The notes under the pieces are model-generated. The model was not told the DNA's origin and did no database searches. It saw only the letters and a program-made list of their open reading frames with translations. Positions 34,873 through 45,993 of a stretch of DNA of 64,000 nucleotides are shown in pieces. Numbering within the stretch: position 1 is the stretch's first letter; the number at the start of each line of letters is the position of its first letter. The stretch comes from an uncultured Lachnospiraceae bacterium (lineage in GTDB: Bacteria; Bacillota; Clostridia; Lachnospirales; Lachnospiraceae), in the NCBI GenBank assembly GCA_946566685.1, contig CAMNXA010000004.1:62001-126000 (forward strand). The letters run 5' to 3'. The position numbers and the translations under genes are program-made.

Positions 34873-36642
34873 ATGACAAATGAGATTATGGAAGTCATGA
34901 ACGGACAGATATTTGGCGTCTGGTTTTTGATCGGTGCGGCATTGGTGTTCTGGATGCAGGCTGGATTCGCCATGGTGGAGACAGGATTTACCAGAGCGAA
35001 GAACGCGGGCAATATCATTATGAAGAATCTGATGGACTTTTGCATCGGTACTGTAGTATTTATCCTGATTGGTTTCAGTCTGCTTTTGGGCGAGGACATG
35101 ATGGGATTGATCGGTAAGCCGGGATTTGATATCTTTACGGCGTATGAAAGTTTTGACTGGTCCAACTTTGTGTTTAACTTAGTGTTCTGTGCGACCACAG
35201 CGACCATCGTATCCGGCGCCATGGCGGAGAGAACGAAGTTCTTAAGCTACTGTGTGTATTCTGCGGTGATCTCGGCGTTAATTTATCCGATTGAAGCGCA
35301 CTGGATCTGGGGCGGCGGCTGGCTTGCACAGATGGGTTTCCACGATTTTGCAGGTTCCTGTGCGATTCATATGGTGGGAGGTATCTCCGCGTTGGTAGGT
35401 GCGAAGATTCTGGGTCCCCGTATCGGTAAGTTTACGAAAGATAAGAATGGCAAGATTACAAAGGTCAATGCTTTTCCGGGCCATAACCTGCCGATTGGCG
35501 CACTGGGTGTATTTATCCTGTGGCTTGGCTGGTATGGTTTTAACGGGGCGGCGGCAACGACTGTGGAACAGCTGGGATCCATCTTTGTGACGACCACCAT
35601 CGCTCCTGCGGTAGCCACTGTAGTATGTATGATCTTTACCTGGATTAAGTATGGGAAACCGGATGTATCCATGTGTCTGAATGCATCTCTGGCAGGACTG
35701 GTAGCTATCACGGCGCCCTGTGATGTGACAGATGCTTTTGGGGCGATCGTGATCGGTGCGGTAGCGGGACTTCTGGTGGTGTTCGGTGTCTGGTTATTGG
35801 ATTATAAGCTGCGCATAGATGATCCGGTGGGCGCAGTGGCGGTACATATGATGAATGGTATCTGGGGCACTATTTCAGTGGGATTCTTTGCCACCAACAC
35901 AGCGCCGGGATATTCTATCGCCAATGCCTCCGGGCAGGAACTGGTGGGCCTGTTTTATGGCGGTGGGTTTGAACTTCTTGGTTTGCAGCTGATCGGTTTT
36001 ATATCGGTGGCAGCGTGGACGGGTGTGACGATCACGATCGTATTTCTGATCATCAAGGCAGTGATCGGTCTTCGGGCTTCTCAGGAGGAAGAGATCATTG
36101 GTCTGGACAGCATGGAACATGGTCTGGCTTCTGCATACTCAGGCTTCAGTATCATGGATGTTTCAAACACCATGTCCATGGAGGTAAATGAAAATACGAG
36201 TCTTGGCGTGGAAGATTATGACGAGGCATCCCAGACGCTTAAGGAGGCGGCTGTCAAAGTCGCACAGGTACCGATGGCGGCTGCAACGGGCATCTATAAG
36301 GTGTCTATCATCGCCAGACTTTCCAGATATGATAAACTCCGTAAGGCCATGAATGATCTGGGCGTGACCGGCATGACGGTGACACAGGTCATGGGCTGCG
36401 GCATCCAGAAAGGTGCGGGCGATAAGTACCGTGGTGTTGAGATGGATGCAACCCTTTTGCCGAAGGTTAAAGTGGAAGTGGTAGTCAGCAAGATTCCGGT
36501 AGATACTGTAGTGGAAGCTGCCAAAAAGGCGCTTTATACAGGCCATATCGGAGATGGTAAGATTTTTGTCTACAATGTGGATAAGGTGGTTAAGATCCGC
36601 ACAGGTGAAGAAGATTTTGCAGCATTGCAGGATGTTGAATAA
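34873..36642 (+). CDS. amt: Ammonium transporter fused to a C-terminal PII signalling domain
   Basis: 589 residues. The first ~410 are an Amt/MEP channel with about eleven helices: 'DTGF'-like 'AGFAMVETGFTRAKNAGNI', 'IEAHWIWGGGWLAQMGFHDFAGSCAIHMVGG' and 'DPVGAVAVHMMNGIWGTI', with the paired pore histidines. After a linker, residues ~475-589 are a GlnB/PII domain: 'KVSIIARLSRYDKLRKAMNDLGVTGMTVTQVMGCG', a T-loop with 'DKYRGVEM', 'LPKVKVEVVV', and 'GHIGDGKIFVYNVDKVVKIRTGE'. Separate PII proteins block Amt channels when nitrogen is plentiful; here sensor and channel are one chain. A stand-alone glnB is not in the window. Confidence 0.94.
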   Translation: MTNEIMEVMNGQIFGVWFLIGAALVFWMQAGFAMVETGFTRAKNAGNIIMKNLMDFCIGTVVFILIGFSLLLGEDMMGLIGKPGFDIFTAYESFDWSNFVFNLVFCATTATIVSGAMAERTKFLSYCVYSAVISALIYPIEAHWIWGGGWLAQMGFHDFAGSCAIHMVGGISALVGAKILGPRIGKFTKDKNGKITKVNAFPGHNLPIGALGVFILWLGWYGFNGAAATTVEQLGSIFVTTTIAPAVATVVCMIFTWIKYGKPDVSMCLNASLAGLVAITAPCDVTDAFGAIVIGAVAGLLVVFGVWLLDYKLRIDDPVGAVAVHMMNGIWGTISVGFFATNTAPGYSIANASGQELVGLFYGGGFELLGLQLIGFISVAAWTGVTITIVFLIIKAVIGLRASQEEEIIGLDSMEHGLASAYSGFSIMDVSNTMSMEVNENTSLGVEDYDEASQTLKEAAVKVAQVPMAAATGIYKVSIIARLSRYDKLRKAMNDLGVTGMTVTQVMGCGIQKGAGDKYRGVEMDATLLPKVKVEVVVSKIPVDTVVEAAKKALYTGHIGDGKIFVYNVDKVVKIRTGEEDFAALQDVE

Positions 36643-36688
36643 GCGTTTACCTATATCCCTTAGTTTGTATATATCTATGAAAACGGAT

Positions 36689-36720
36689 TCCCCGGCGCTC
36701 CACCGCCGGGGAGTTCGTTT
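36689..36720 (+). terminator. Terminator after amt
   Basis: TCCCCGGCG (36689-36697) and CGCCGGGGA (36704-36712) form a perfect 9-bp G/C stem followed by GTTCGTTT. Confidence 0.85.
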
Positions 36721-36886
36721 TCGGTGGGAAAATTCTCTGTTTTGCGAGATTTATGAAAGGCTCCTTATCGAAAATGATGCAACTATGATGCAAAAATGAT
36801 GATATTTTGATGCATGGCATTTGTATTCTTAATATAAGAAGATACGACAGAATCCGGGTGAGGAAGGAGTGCGGCCAGAGAACACC

Positions 36887-36924
36887 ATGTTGTATTTGAC
36901 GACAACATACGATATGATTAAATA
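36887..36924 (+). promoter_or_regulatory. Promoter with operator-like inverted repeat
   Basis: TTGACG (36896-36901), 17-base spacer, TAAATA (36919-36924). ATGTTGT (36887-36893) and ACAACAT (36902-36908) form a perfect inverted repeat whose 8-base centre is the -35 region, the layout of a repressor site. Confidence 0.5.
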
Positions 36925-36947
36925 GGGCTGAGGGAGCGTAATTAATT

Positions 36948-38096
36948 ATGGAAGGAATACAGGCGGAATATAAGGAGTATTTATCGGGATATAGGGAAAA
37001 CAGAAATAGTATTAAAGATATATTGATTAAAAAATTCGGAAAGAATACATACCTGCCAGAAAAAGAAGTGCCGGAGCAAGCGCTGGTGGAGCAGACAGAA
37101 CCAGAGCAGACAACACCAAAACAGATGGTATCAGAACAGATCATGTTGAACCAGGCACAGGCATTCACAAAGAGTCATCGGCTGCTGTTGGTTTTCGTGG
37201 TGGTCATTATCCTGGCGGTGGCGGCAGGCGCAGCTGCGGCTTATCTGGTAAGCCACGCAGGGCCCAGGGGATACCATGATTATACCGTGCAGAAACAGCA
37301 GTATTATGTGGAATATTCAGATGAACATCCTTATTGGGATGTGCTGACGGTGGAATATCCCATCCTGACCGGGACAGACGAAGAGCCGATAGAACAGGCG
37401 GAACAGATCAATGCCAGGCTCTATGAGATGGCCATGGACCGGGTAAACTACTGGCATCTGAAGCCCAACGCTGAAGTGGAGCATCTACAGGAGGAGTACA
37501 GTATTTATAGCAGTGATGTGGAGTGCAATGTGACATACCACAGCCAGTATCTTATGAGTGTCCGTTACAAGGAAATCTATGCACCGATCAATCCGGTCTG
37601 GTATACTTATATTACCCAGCGGGCTCTGACGGTGGATCTGTTGACAGGAGAAAGTTATGCCCTGAAAGATATATTGCGGCTGGATGAGGATTTTGTCGCG
37701 CTGTGGGCGGATAAGTTCAATGAAAAACTGGGAGAAGAGATGATCGCACCGGAGGATGAGATTATTTTTGTGGACTGGTTTAACTGCGCGGATAAAGAGT
37801 TGGAGCCATACTATGAATTTGTACCGTATTTTTATGTGACAAAAGAGGGGAATTTTGTGATTGGAGTATCTTTGGATCCCAAGGCGGCGGGAATCTCCAG
37901 CAGCGATCCCGCCAACAGTACTTTTTACACGGAACTTACGGCCGAAGAGATTGCGCCTTGCAGGAGAGAGTCCCTGTTCTGGGACAGATATGACAGATCG
38001 GAGAGCACGGGAGAGGTGCTGCGCTGTAAGGATAAACATGACAATATTTGGCTGGGGGATCAGGCAAGCATTTGGGATTATTGGGAAGAAAAGTAG
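36948..38096 (+). CDS. DUF3298/RsiV-like membrane protein
   Basis: 382 residues. Residues ~1-75 are cytosolic and hydrophilic with a Gln/Glu/Pro-rich stretch; a single TM ('LLLVFVVVIILAVAAGAAAAYL') follows, then a ~270-residue outer domain. That domain resembles RsiV/DUF3298 proteins: 'YPILTGTDEEPIEQAEQINARLYEMA', 'RYKEIYAPINPVWYTYITQRALTVDLLTGESYALKDIL' and 'FYVTKEGNFVIGVSLD'. RsiV is an anti-sigma factor that binds lysozyme, but no sigma gene lies beside this one, so function is open. It has its own promoter with an operator-like repeat. Confidence 0.6.
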   Translation: MEGIQAEYKEYLSGYRENRNSIKDILIKKFGKNTYLPEKEVPEQALVEQTEPEQTTPKQMVSEQIMLNQAQAFTKSHRLLLVFVVVIILAVAAGAAAAYLVSHAGPRGYHDYTVQKQQYYVEYSDEHPYWDVLTVEYPILTGTDEEPIEQAEQINARLYEMAMDRVNYWHLKPNAEVEHLQEEYSIYSSDVECNVTYHSQYLMSVRYKEIYAPINPVWYTYITQRALTVDLLTGESYALKDILRLDEDFVALWADKFNEKLGEEMIAPEDEIIFVDWFNCADKELEPYYEFVPYFYVTKEGNFVIGVSLDPKAAGISSSDPANSTFYTELTAEEIAPCRRESLFWDRYDRSESTGEVLRCKDKHDNIWLGDQASIWDYWEEK

Positions 38097-38168
38097 TGGG
38101 CTATAGTGAGAAAAAGAAGAGCAATAAGGAAAAGCTTCAGGATTAGATGAGAGAAGGGAAGAACGTTC

Positions 38169-39101
38169 ATGGCGGCAAGAAAAAAGCAGGAAATAGAGTT
38201 CCGTTATTATGAGATTCCCCAGAACGAGCCATGTATGGCGCTTCTGGGAGAAGCGTGGATACGGCCTTATGGAGAGGCCATAGATTGCCTGCATTTTCAT
38301 AATTATATGGAAGTTGGATTTTGCTATGACGGACATGGAATAATGGAACTGGATGAGCAGGAAGTTCCCTATAGGCCTGATATGTTTACTGTGATTCCCA
38401 GGAATTTTCCTCATAATACAAACAGTGATAATTTTAGCTTGAGCCGCTGGGAATATCTGTTTATTGATGTGGAAGCTTTTTTGCGGGAAATGTATGGGGA
38501 TGATTCCCTCTATACGGATAATCTGAGTATGGTCATCAACAACAGGGCCTGGGCGGTAGATGCATCTAAATATCCGGAACTGGCAGCGTTGATTAAGAGT
38601 ATCATGGAGGAGATGCGTTATAAAAAGGAATTTTATGTGGAGAGTGTCAAGGGGCTTCTGCTGTCGCTGCTGATCAATATTGCACGGATGAATCACGGAA
38701 AGGTGGGAGAGGTCAGAAAACAGAGCCGGGGTGCTTCCCAAGTGTCTTTTGCGCTGCATTATATAGGCGTACATTATGCGGAGGAACTGACGATTGGAGA
38801 CCTGGCACAGATCAGCAATATGTCGGAGACGCATTTCAGGAGAGTGTTCCAGAAGATCATGAATATGACACCCTCCGATTATCTGAATCTGGTGCGGGTG
38901 CAGATGGCCTGTGAATATATGAAGAAACATACGGACAGCATGGAACTGGTGGCTGAACGGTGCGGGTTCCAATCGGTGTCCACATTCAACAGAAATTTTA
39001 AGAAGGTATTGAATATCACGCCCTATCAGTGGAAAATCCATCCGGAGAATTATGAGGCAAAGCTTTTGGGATATAAAATTTCCGCCTATAAGGGGTGGTA
39101 A
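38169..39101 (+). CDS. AraC-family transcriptional regulator
   Basis: 310 residues. N-terminal cupin-like sensor (~20-140: 'DCLHFHNYMEVGFCYDGHGIMELDEQEVPYRPDMFTVIPRNFPHN') and C-terminal double HTH (~205-300: 'ELTIGDLAQISNMSETHFRRVFQKIMNMTPSDYLN' and 'MELVAERCGFQSVSTFNRNFKKVLNITPYQWK'). The cupin type usually senses sugars. It sits directly before the sugar ABC transporter and lacZ on the same strand and is their probable activator. GAAGGGAAGA precedes the ATG. Confidence 0.93.
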   Translation: MAARKKQEIEFRYYEIPQNEPCMALLGEAWIRPYGEAIDCLHFHNYMEVGFCYDGHGIMELDEQEVPYRPDMFTVIPRNFPHNTNSDNFSLSRWEYLFIDVEAFLREMYGDDSLYTDNLSMVINNRAWAVDASKYPELAALIKSIMEEMRYKKEFYVESVKGLLLSLLINIARMNHGKVGEVRKQSRGASQVSFALHYIGVHYAEELTIGDLAQISNMSETHFRRVFQKIMNMTPSDYLNLVRVQMACEYMKKHTDSMELVAERCGFQSVSTFNRNFKKVLNITPYQWKIHPENYEAKLLGYKISAYKGW

Positions 39102-39124
39102 AGTATGGATGTTTATGAATTTTT

Positions 39125-39175
39125 TGAAACATACTGTTTCATAAGATAGTGATAAATTCAATAACGCAAACGTTT
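39125..39175 (+). promoter_or_regulatory. Operator-like palindromes upstream of the sugar-binding protein gene
   Basis: TGAAAC/GTTTCA (39125-39130/39136-39141) and, further on, a GCAAACGTTTAA box centred on the perfect palindrome AAACGTTT (39168-39175), similar to LacI/CcpA-type (cre-like) sites though not a full cre match. The rest of the 278-base gap holds two TATAAT hexamers (39248, 39281) without good -35 partners and adjacent GTGCAC repeats near 39338-39352. Confidence 0.4.
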
Positions 39176-39379
39176 AAGGTGCAAATTGATGGTCGAATTT
39201 GCATCTTTTTTGCTTTTTGATGATAGCACATGGAGAGGATAAAGAGTTATAATGCATATACAATCAGTTCAAAAGGGCGTTATAATATACAAAATGACGA
39301 AATGCCCGTGAGGACTGAGGAGAAGCCAACTGGCACAGTGCACAATGTGCACAAAAAAGGGAAAATGGGAGGAAAAAAG

Positions 39380-40762
39380 ATGAAAAGAAAGATTTTAGCA
39401 ACTTTACTGGCATCTGCAATGATTCTTTCATTGGCAGGCTGCGGCGGCGGTTCTGGTACAGAGGCACCTGCTGCGGACAATGGGGGAGCAGCAACAGAGG
39501 CACCTGCAGCGGATGCAGGAGCGGCAGATGCAGGGACAGAGGCTCCAGCAGCAGATGCGGCAGGCGGCGAAGAGACACTGACTGTATGGTGTTGGGATCC
39601 GGCGTTCAACTTAAACGCAATGTATGAGGCAGAGAAGGTTTACCAGAAAGACCATCCGAACTTCAAGTTAAATGTAGTAGAGACACCTTGGGATGATATC
39701 CAGACAAAGATTACCACAGCGGCTACTTCCGGTGATCTGAGCACATTGCCCGATATCTTCCTGATGCAGGACAATGCATTCCAGAAGAATGTTATCAGCT
39801 TCCCGGATGTATGCGCGGATCTGACAAACAGCGGCATCGACTTTTCACAGTTTGCAGCTGGTAAAACAGCATACTCTGTAGTTGATGGCAAGAATTATGG
39901 TGTTCCTTTCGATAACGGCGCTGTAGTTGCATGTTATCGTACAGACTTACTGGAGCAGGCAGGCCTGACAGTTGATGACTTCACAGATATCACATTTGAC
40001 CAGTATATTGAGAATGGTAAGAAAGTTCTTGAAGCAACAGGCAAGCCCCTCATCACAATGCAGGCAGGCGAGTGCGACCTGATCATGATGATGATGCAGT
40101 CCGCAGGCGCATCCTTATTCAATGAAGACGGCACAGCTAATATTGTTAACAATGATACATTAAAAGTAGTTATGGAGACCTATAAGAATCTGAAGGATGC
40201 CGGTGTGTTGGCTGAGGTTAACAGCTGGGATGAGTATGTAGGTTCTATCGTGAGCGGCGAGGTTGCAGGCACGATTAACGGCTGCTGGATCATGGCTTCC
40301 GTTCAGACGGCAGAAGACCAAGCCGGTAACTGGGCGATCACAAATATGCCCAGCCTGGTAGGTGTATCTAGTGCAACTAACTACTCCAACAACGGCGGTT
40401 CTTCTTGGGCAGTTACCACAAGCTGCAAGAATCAGGCACTGGCAGCAGATTTCCTGGGAAGCACCTTTGCAGGCAGCACAGAACTGTATGACAATATCCT
40501 TCCGAGCGGCGCTCTGGCAACATGGGCTCCGGCAGGTGACTCCGATGCGTATGGCGCACCCAGCGATTTCTTCGGCGGCGATGCAGTATCTGCTAAGATC
40601 GTTGACTTCTCTACCAAGGTTCCGTCCAATATTACAGGCGTTTACTACTATGAGGCTCGTAATGCAGTAGCAACCGCGATCACAAACTATATCAACGGCA
40701 GTGATCTTGCAACTGAGTTGGAGACAGCAGAATCTACCATTAACTTTAATATGGGACAATAA
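39380..40762 (+). CDS. Sugar ABC transporter substrate-binding lipoprotein
   Basis: 460 residues. A lipoprotein signal ends in the lipobox 'LSLAGC', then comes a ~40-residue Ala/Glu/Pro/Gly linker with repeated 'TEAPAAD', then a family 1 (MalE-like) binding fold: 'LTVWCWDPAFNLNAMYEAEKVY', 'LPDIFLMQDNAFQKNV', 'VPFDNGAVVACYRTDLLEQAGL', 'GTINGCWIMASVQ' and 'NNGGSSWAVTTSCKNQALAADFLGS'. Captures oligosaccharides outside the membrane for the two permeases downstream. The ATG at 39380 follows GGGAGGAAAAAAG; the long track N-terminus (39230) is not translated. High C-ending codon use suggests strong expression. Confidence 0.95.
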   Translation: MKRKILATLLASAMILSLAGCGGGSGTEAPAADNGGAATEAPAADAGAADAGTEAPAADAAGGEETLTVWCWDPAFNLNAMYEAEKVYQKDHPNFKLNVVETPWDDIQTKITTAATSGDLSTLPDIFLMQDNAFQKNVISFPDVCADLTNSGIDFSQFAAGKTAYSVVDGKNYGVPFDNGAVVACYRTDLLEQAGLTVDDFTDITFDQYIENGKKVLEATGKPLITMQAGECDLIMMMMQSAGASLFNEDGTANIVNNDTLKVVMETYKNLKDAGVLAEVNSWDEYVGSIVSGEVAGTINGCWIMASVQTAEDQAGNWAITNMPSLVGVSSATNYSNNGGSSWAVTTSCKNQALAADFLGSTFAGSTELYDNILPSGALATWAPAGDSDAYGAPSDFFGGDAVSAKIVDFSTKVPSNITGVYYYEARNAVATAITNYINGSDLATELETAESTINFNMGQ

Positions 40763-40764
40763 TA

Positions 40765-40892
40765 GATCGAGCAGAGCTCGATCACGAGGACTGCTTCGCA
40801 GCCTCGGTAAAGGGCGTGCATTTTGTTCGATCACGAGGACCGCTTCGCAGCCTCGGCCGAAAAGCACGAGCAGAGCTCGATCACGAGGATCG
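40765..40892 (+). repeat. Palindromic repeat array between binding-protein and permease genes
   Basis: A perfect GATCGAGC/GCTCGATC hairpin (40765-40772/40776-40783) is followed by a CGAGG-A-CTGC/GCAG-CCTCG hairpin (40785-40806), a second copy with CCGC in place of CTGC (40834-40855), then a truncated third unit (40864-40892). GATCACGAGGA recurs at 40780, 40829 and 40879, i.e. every ~50 bases, and a 23-base stretch is exactly repeated at 40768 and 40867. The same hairpin, in reverse orientation, occurs at 52150 and 59183. Confidence 0.8.
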
Positions 40893-40908
40893 TAATATAA
40901 TTTAAGCA

Positions 40909-40948
40909 AAAATAGGGGAATGGTTTTAACGGGCTGTTCCCCTATTTT
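40909..40948 (+). terminator. Intercistronic terminator-like hairpin before permease 1
   Basis: AAAATAGGGGAA (40909-40920) and TTCCCCTATTTT (40937-40948) form a perfect 12-bp stem with T's at its 3' side, 28 bases before the permease start. Partial termination or 3' protection here would give more binding protein than permease. Confidence 0.7.
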
Positions 40949-40976
40949 CTCCAAAGACAGAGAAGGAGGGAGTTTC

Positions 40977-41867
40977 TTGAGTAAGCCAAAAAAAATGACG
41001 CTTAGCAGAAAACATAATCTGACGGGGTGGGCGTTTCTGGCACCGGGCGCATTGTTGATTTTAGTCATGAGTTTCATACCGATGATAAGGGCGCTCCTTT
41101 TATCTTTTCAGACGGGTGTAGGGGCGAACATGAAGCCCTGCGGTATTTTGAATTACACGCGAATGTTCCAGGATAAGGTGTTTCTCCAGTCCGTTAAAAA
41201 TACATTTTTCTATTTGATCATTCAGGTGCCGATCATGCTGATCTTTGCATTGATTCTGGCATCTATACTGAATAATAAGGATTTGAAGTTTAAGGGACTT
41301 TTCCGTACCATGATCTTCTTACCCTGTGCGACATCTCTGGTTGCATATGCGATCATTTTCCGTTCCCTGTTTGCGAACAACGGCCTTATCAATCTGCTGT
41401 TTGTCAAACTTGGGATTCTGGATCAGCCCTATGCTTTCCTGACCAATACGTTCAGCGCAAGAATCGTTATCATCATTGCACTCTTATGGCGGTGGACGGG
41501 GTATAATATGGTGTTCTACCTGTCCGGTCTGCAAAACATCGAGTATTCAATTTATGAGGCGGCCAAGATTGACGGTGCATCGGCTGTGCAGACATTCTTC
41601 CGGATCACGGTGCCGCTCTTGAAGCCAACGATTCTGTTGACGGCCATCATGTCCACCAATGGTACCTTACAGCTGTTTGATGAGTCTGTAAACCTGACCA
41701 ATGGCGGCCCGGCGAATACTTCGATTACCATGTCGCATTACATATATGATATGTCATTTAAATATGTACCAAACTTTGGCTACTCGGCAGCAATGTCCTT
41801 CTTTATTTTGATTCTGGTTGCCATCCTGGCATTCCTACAGATGAAAGTAGGTGATAAGCGTGATTAA
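40977..41867 (+). CDS. Carbohydrate ABC transporter permease (MalF/LacF type)
   Basis: 296 residues with six membrane segments. 'NLTGWAFLAPGALLILVMSFIPMIRALLLSF' starts TM1; the EAA loop that contacts the ATPase is 'YEAAKIDGASAVQTFFRITVPLLKPTI'. Works with the binding protein at 39380 and permease at 41860; no ATPase gene is present, so a shared MsmK-type ATPase elsewhere is expected. Start is TTG 40977 with AAGGAGG six bases upstream; the track's 40920 start lies in the hairpin. Confidence 0.93.
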   Translation: MSKPKKMTLSRKHNLTGWAFLAPGALLILVMSFIPMIRALLLSFQTGVGANMKPCGILNYTRMFQDKVFLQSVKNTFFYLIIQVPIMLIFALILASILNNKDLKFKGLFRTMIFLPCATSLVAYAIIFRSLFANNGLINLLFVKLGILDQPYAFLTNTFSARIVIIIALLWRWTGYNMVFYLSGLQNIEYSIYEAAKIDGASAVQTFFRITVPLLKPTILLTAIMSTNGTLQLFDESVNLTNGGPANTSITMSHYIYDMSFKYVPNFGYSAAMSFFILILVAILAFLQMKVGDKRD

Positions 41868-42666
41868 ATTGAAAAAATTCGGTATGTATCTGTTTTTGTG
41901 CATAGTGTCATTTATTTCTGTTTTTCCGCTGTACTGGATGGTGAGTGCGGCAACGAATAAGAGCGCGGAGGTCATTTCCGGGCGGCTGGTTCCCGGCACC
42001 TATTTTATGGAGAACCTGAGAAACCTTCTGGCGACACAGAATGTGGGAAGAGCGTTTGGCAATTCTTTTAAATATGCAGCTATCCTGACACTGGTATCCC
42101 TGGTGGTCTGTTCGCTGGCAGGTTATGGCTTTGAGATTTATCATGACAGAGGAAAAGATTTGGTCATGAACATTATCCTTCTGGCAATGATGGTGCCTTT
42201 TGTGGCAACTATGATACCTTTGTTCCAGATGGTTTCCAAGTTCGGCTGGCTCAATACTACGATCGGTTTTATCCTGCCGACAGTATCGACTCCGTTCCTG
42301 ATCATGATGTTCAGACAGAGTGCAAGGTCTTTCCCGCATGATATTATGGAAGCGGCCAGGATTGATGGTCTGTCTGAGATTCGAATCTTTTTCCAGATGT
42401 TCATGCCGACCATGCGTTCCACTTATGCGGCGGCTATGACAATCACCTTTATGAATGCCTGGAACAGTTATCTGTGGCCGAAGGTTATCATGACGGATAC
42501 TACGAGTCAGACAATGCCTATGGTGGTGGCCAATCTGACAGAGGGTTATGTGACTGATTACGGCATGCTGATGTTAGCGGTGCTGATCTGTACACTGCCT
42601 ACCGCGATCGTGTTCTTCTGTCTGCAAAACGCTTTCGCAGAAGGTATCACAGGTGCTGTGAAATAA
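41860..42666 (+). CDS. Carbohydrate ABC transporter permease (MalG/LacG type)
   Basis: 268 residues with six membrane segments. 'VSFISVFPLYWMVSAATNKSAEV' opens the protein; the EAA loop is 'MEAARIDGLSEIRIFFQMFMPTMRS', and it ends with the typical 'QNAFAEGITGAVK'. Start GTG 41860 overlaps the end of permease 1 by eight bases with TAGGTGA upstream (the GTG at 41851 is part of that ribosome site), so translation is coupled. A terminator at 42717 closes the transporter operon before lacZ. Confidence 0.93.
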   Translation: MIKLKKFGMYLFLCIVSFISVFPLYWMVSAATNKSAEVISGRLVPGTYFMENLRNLLATQNVGRAFGNSFKYAAILTLVSLVVCSLAGYGFEIYHDRGKDLVMNIILLAMMVPFVATMIPLFQMVSKFGWLNTTIGFILPTVSTPFLIMMFRQSARSFPHDIMEAARIDGLSEIRIFFQMFMPTMRSTYAAAMTITFMNAWNSYLWPKVIMTDTTSQTMPMVVANLTEGYVTDYGMLMLAVLICTLPTAIVFFCLQNAFAEGITGAVK

Positions 42667-42716
42667 TTATATATTCCTATATGGCATAACAGATTGATGT
42701 GATGATTTGTTGACAA

Positions 42717-42764
42717 AAAGGTGTCAGGGGCGTCTGGATTTGCGAGGATGTTTTTGACACCTTT
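42717..42764 (+). terminator. Terminator after the transporter operon
   Basis: AAAGGTGTCA (42717-42726) pairs perfectly with TGACACCTTT (42755-42764) around a 28-base loop, followed by ATTATA. The next ~100 bases to lacZ contain two GCCGGATA direct repeats and no clear -35/-10 pair. Confidence 0.7.
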
Positions 42765-42835
42765 ATTATACCCATGCCTGCCGGATATACGTCCGCGGGC
42801 GGCGAGCCGGATAAATGGCGTGAGAATGTTAATGA

Positions 42836-45925
<3,090 letters not shown>

Positions 45926-45956
45926 GATAAGCTTTAGGAGTATTTGTGTGATCATG

Positions 45957-45993
45957 GAAACAGGTGGCAGAGTTTACATCTGCCACCTGTTTC
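45957..45993. terminator. Bidirectional terminator between lacZ and the sulfatase-fold gene
   Basis: GAAACAGGTGGCAGA (45957-45971) and TCTGCCACCTGTTTC (45979-45993) form a perfect 15-bp stem with a 7-base loop. Its 3' arm runs into the last codon and stop of the convergent gene at 45992. Confidence 0.88.

Larger units (their letters stand above)
36643..36947 (+). other. 305-base gap before the DUF3298-like gene
   Basis: Holds the amt terminator and, toward the next gene, a promoter overlapped by an inverted repeat (36887-36924). Between them ~170 bases show no convincing frame or other structure. Confidence 0.5.

Noticed and set aside
37485-39161. 558-residue minus-strand frame across the DUF3298-like and AraC genes
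   Set aside because: Spans two genes on the other strand and the gap between them; composition (His/Ile-rich) is that of antisense translation.
39160-39180. A full CcpA cre site
   Set aside because: The AAACGTTT core fits but flanking positions do not match the cre consensus on either side; listed only as operator-like.
40780-40892. Possible CRISPR array (repeats every ~50 bases)
   Set aside because: Only three units, repeats not constant in length, spacers not unique, no cas genes; the units are palindromic elements with copies elsewhere in the window.
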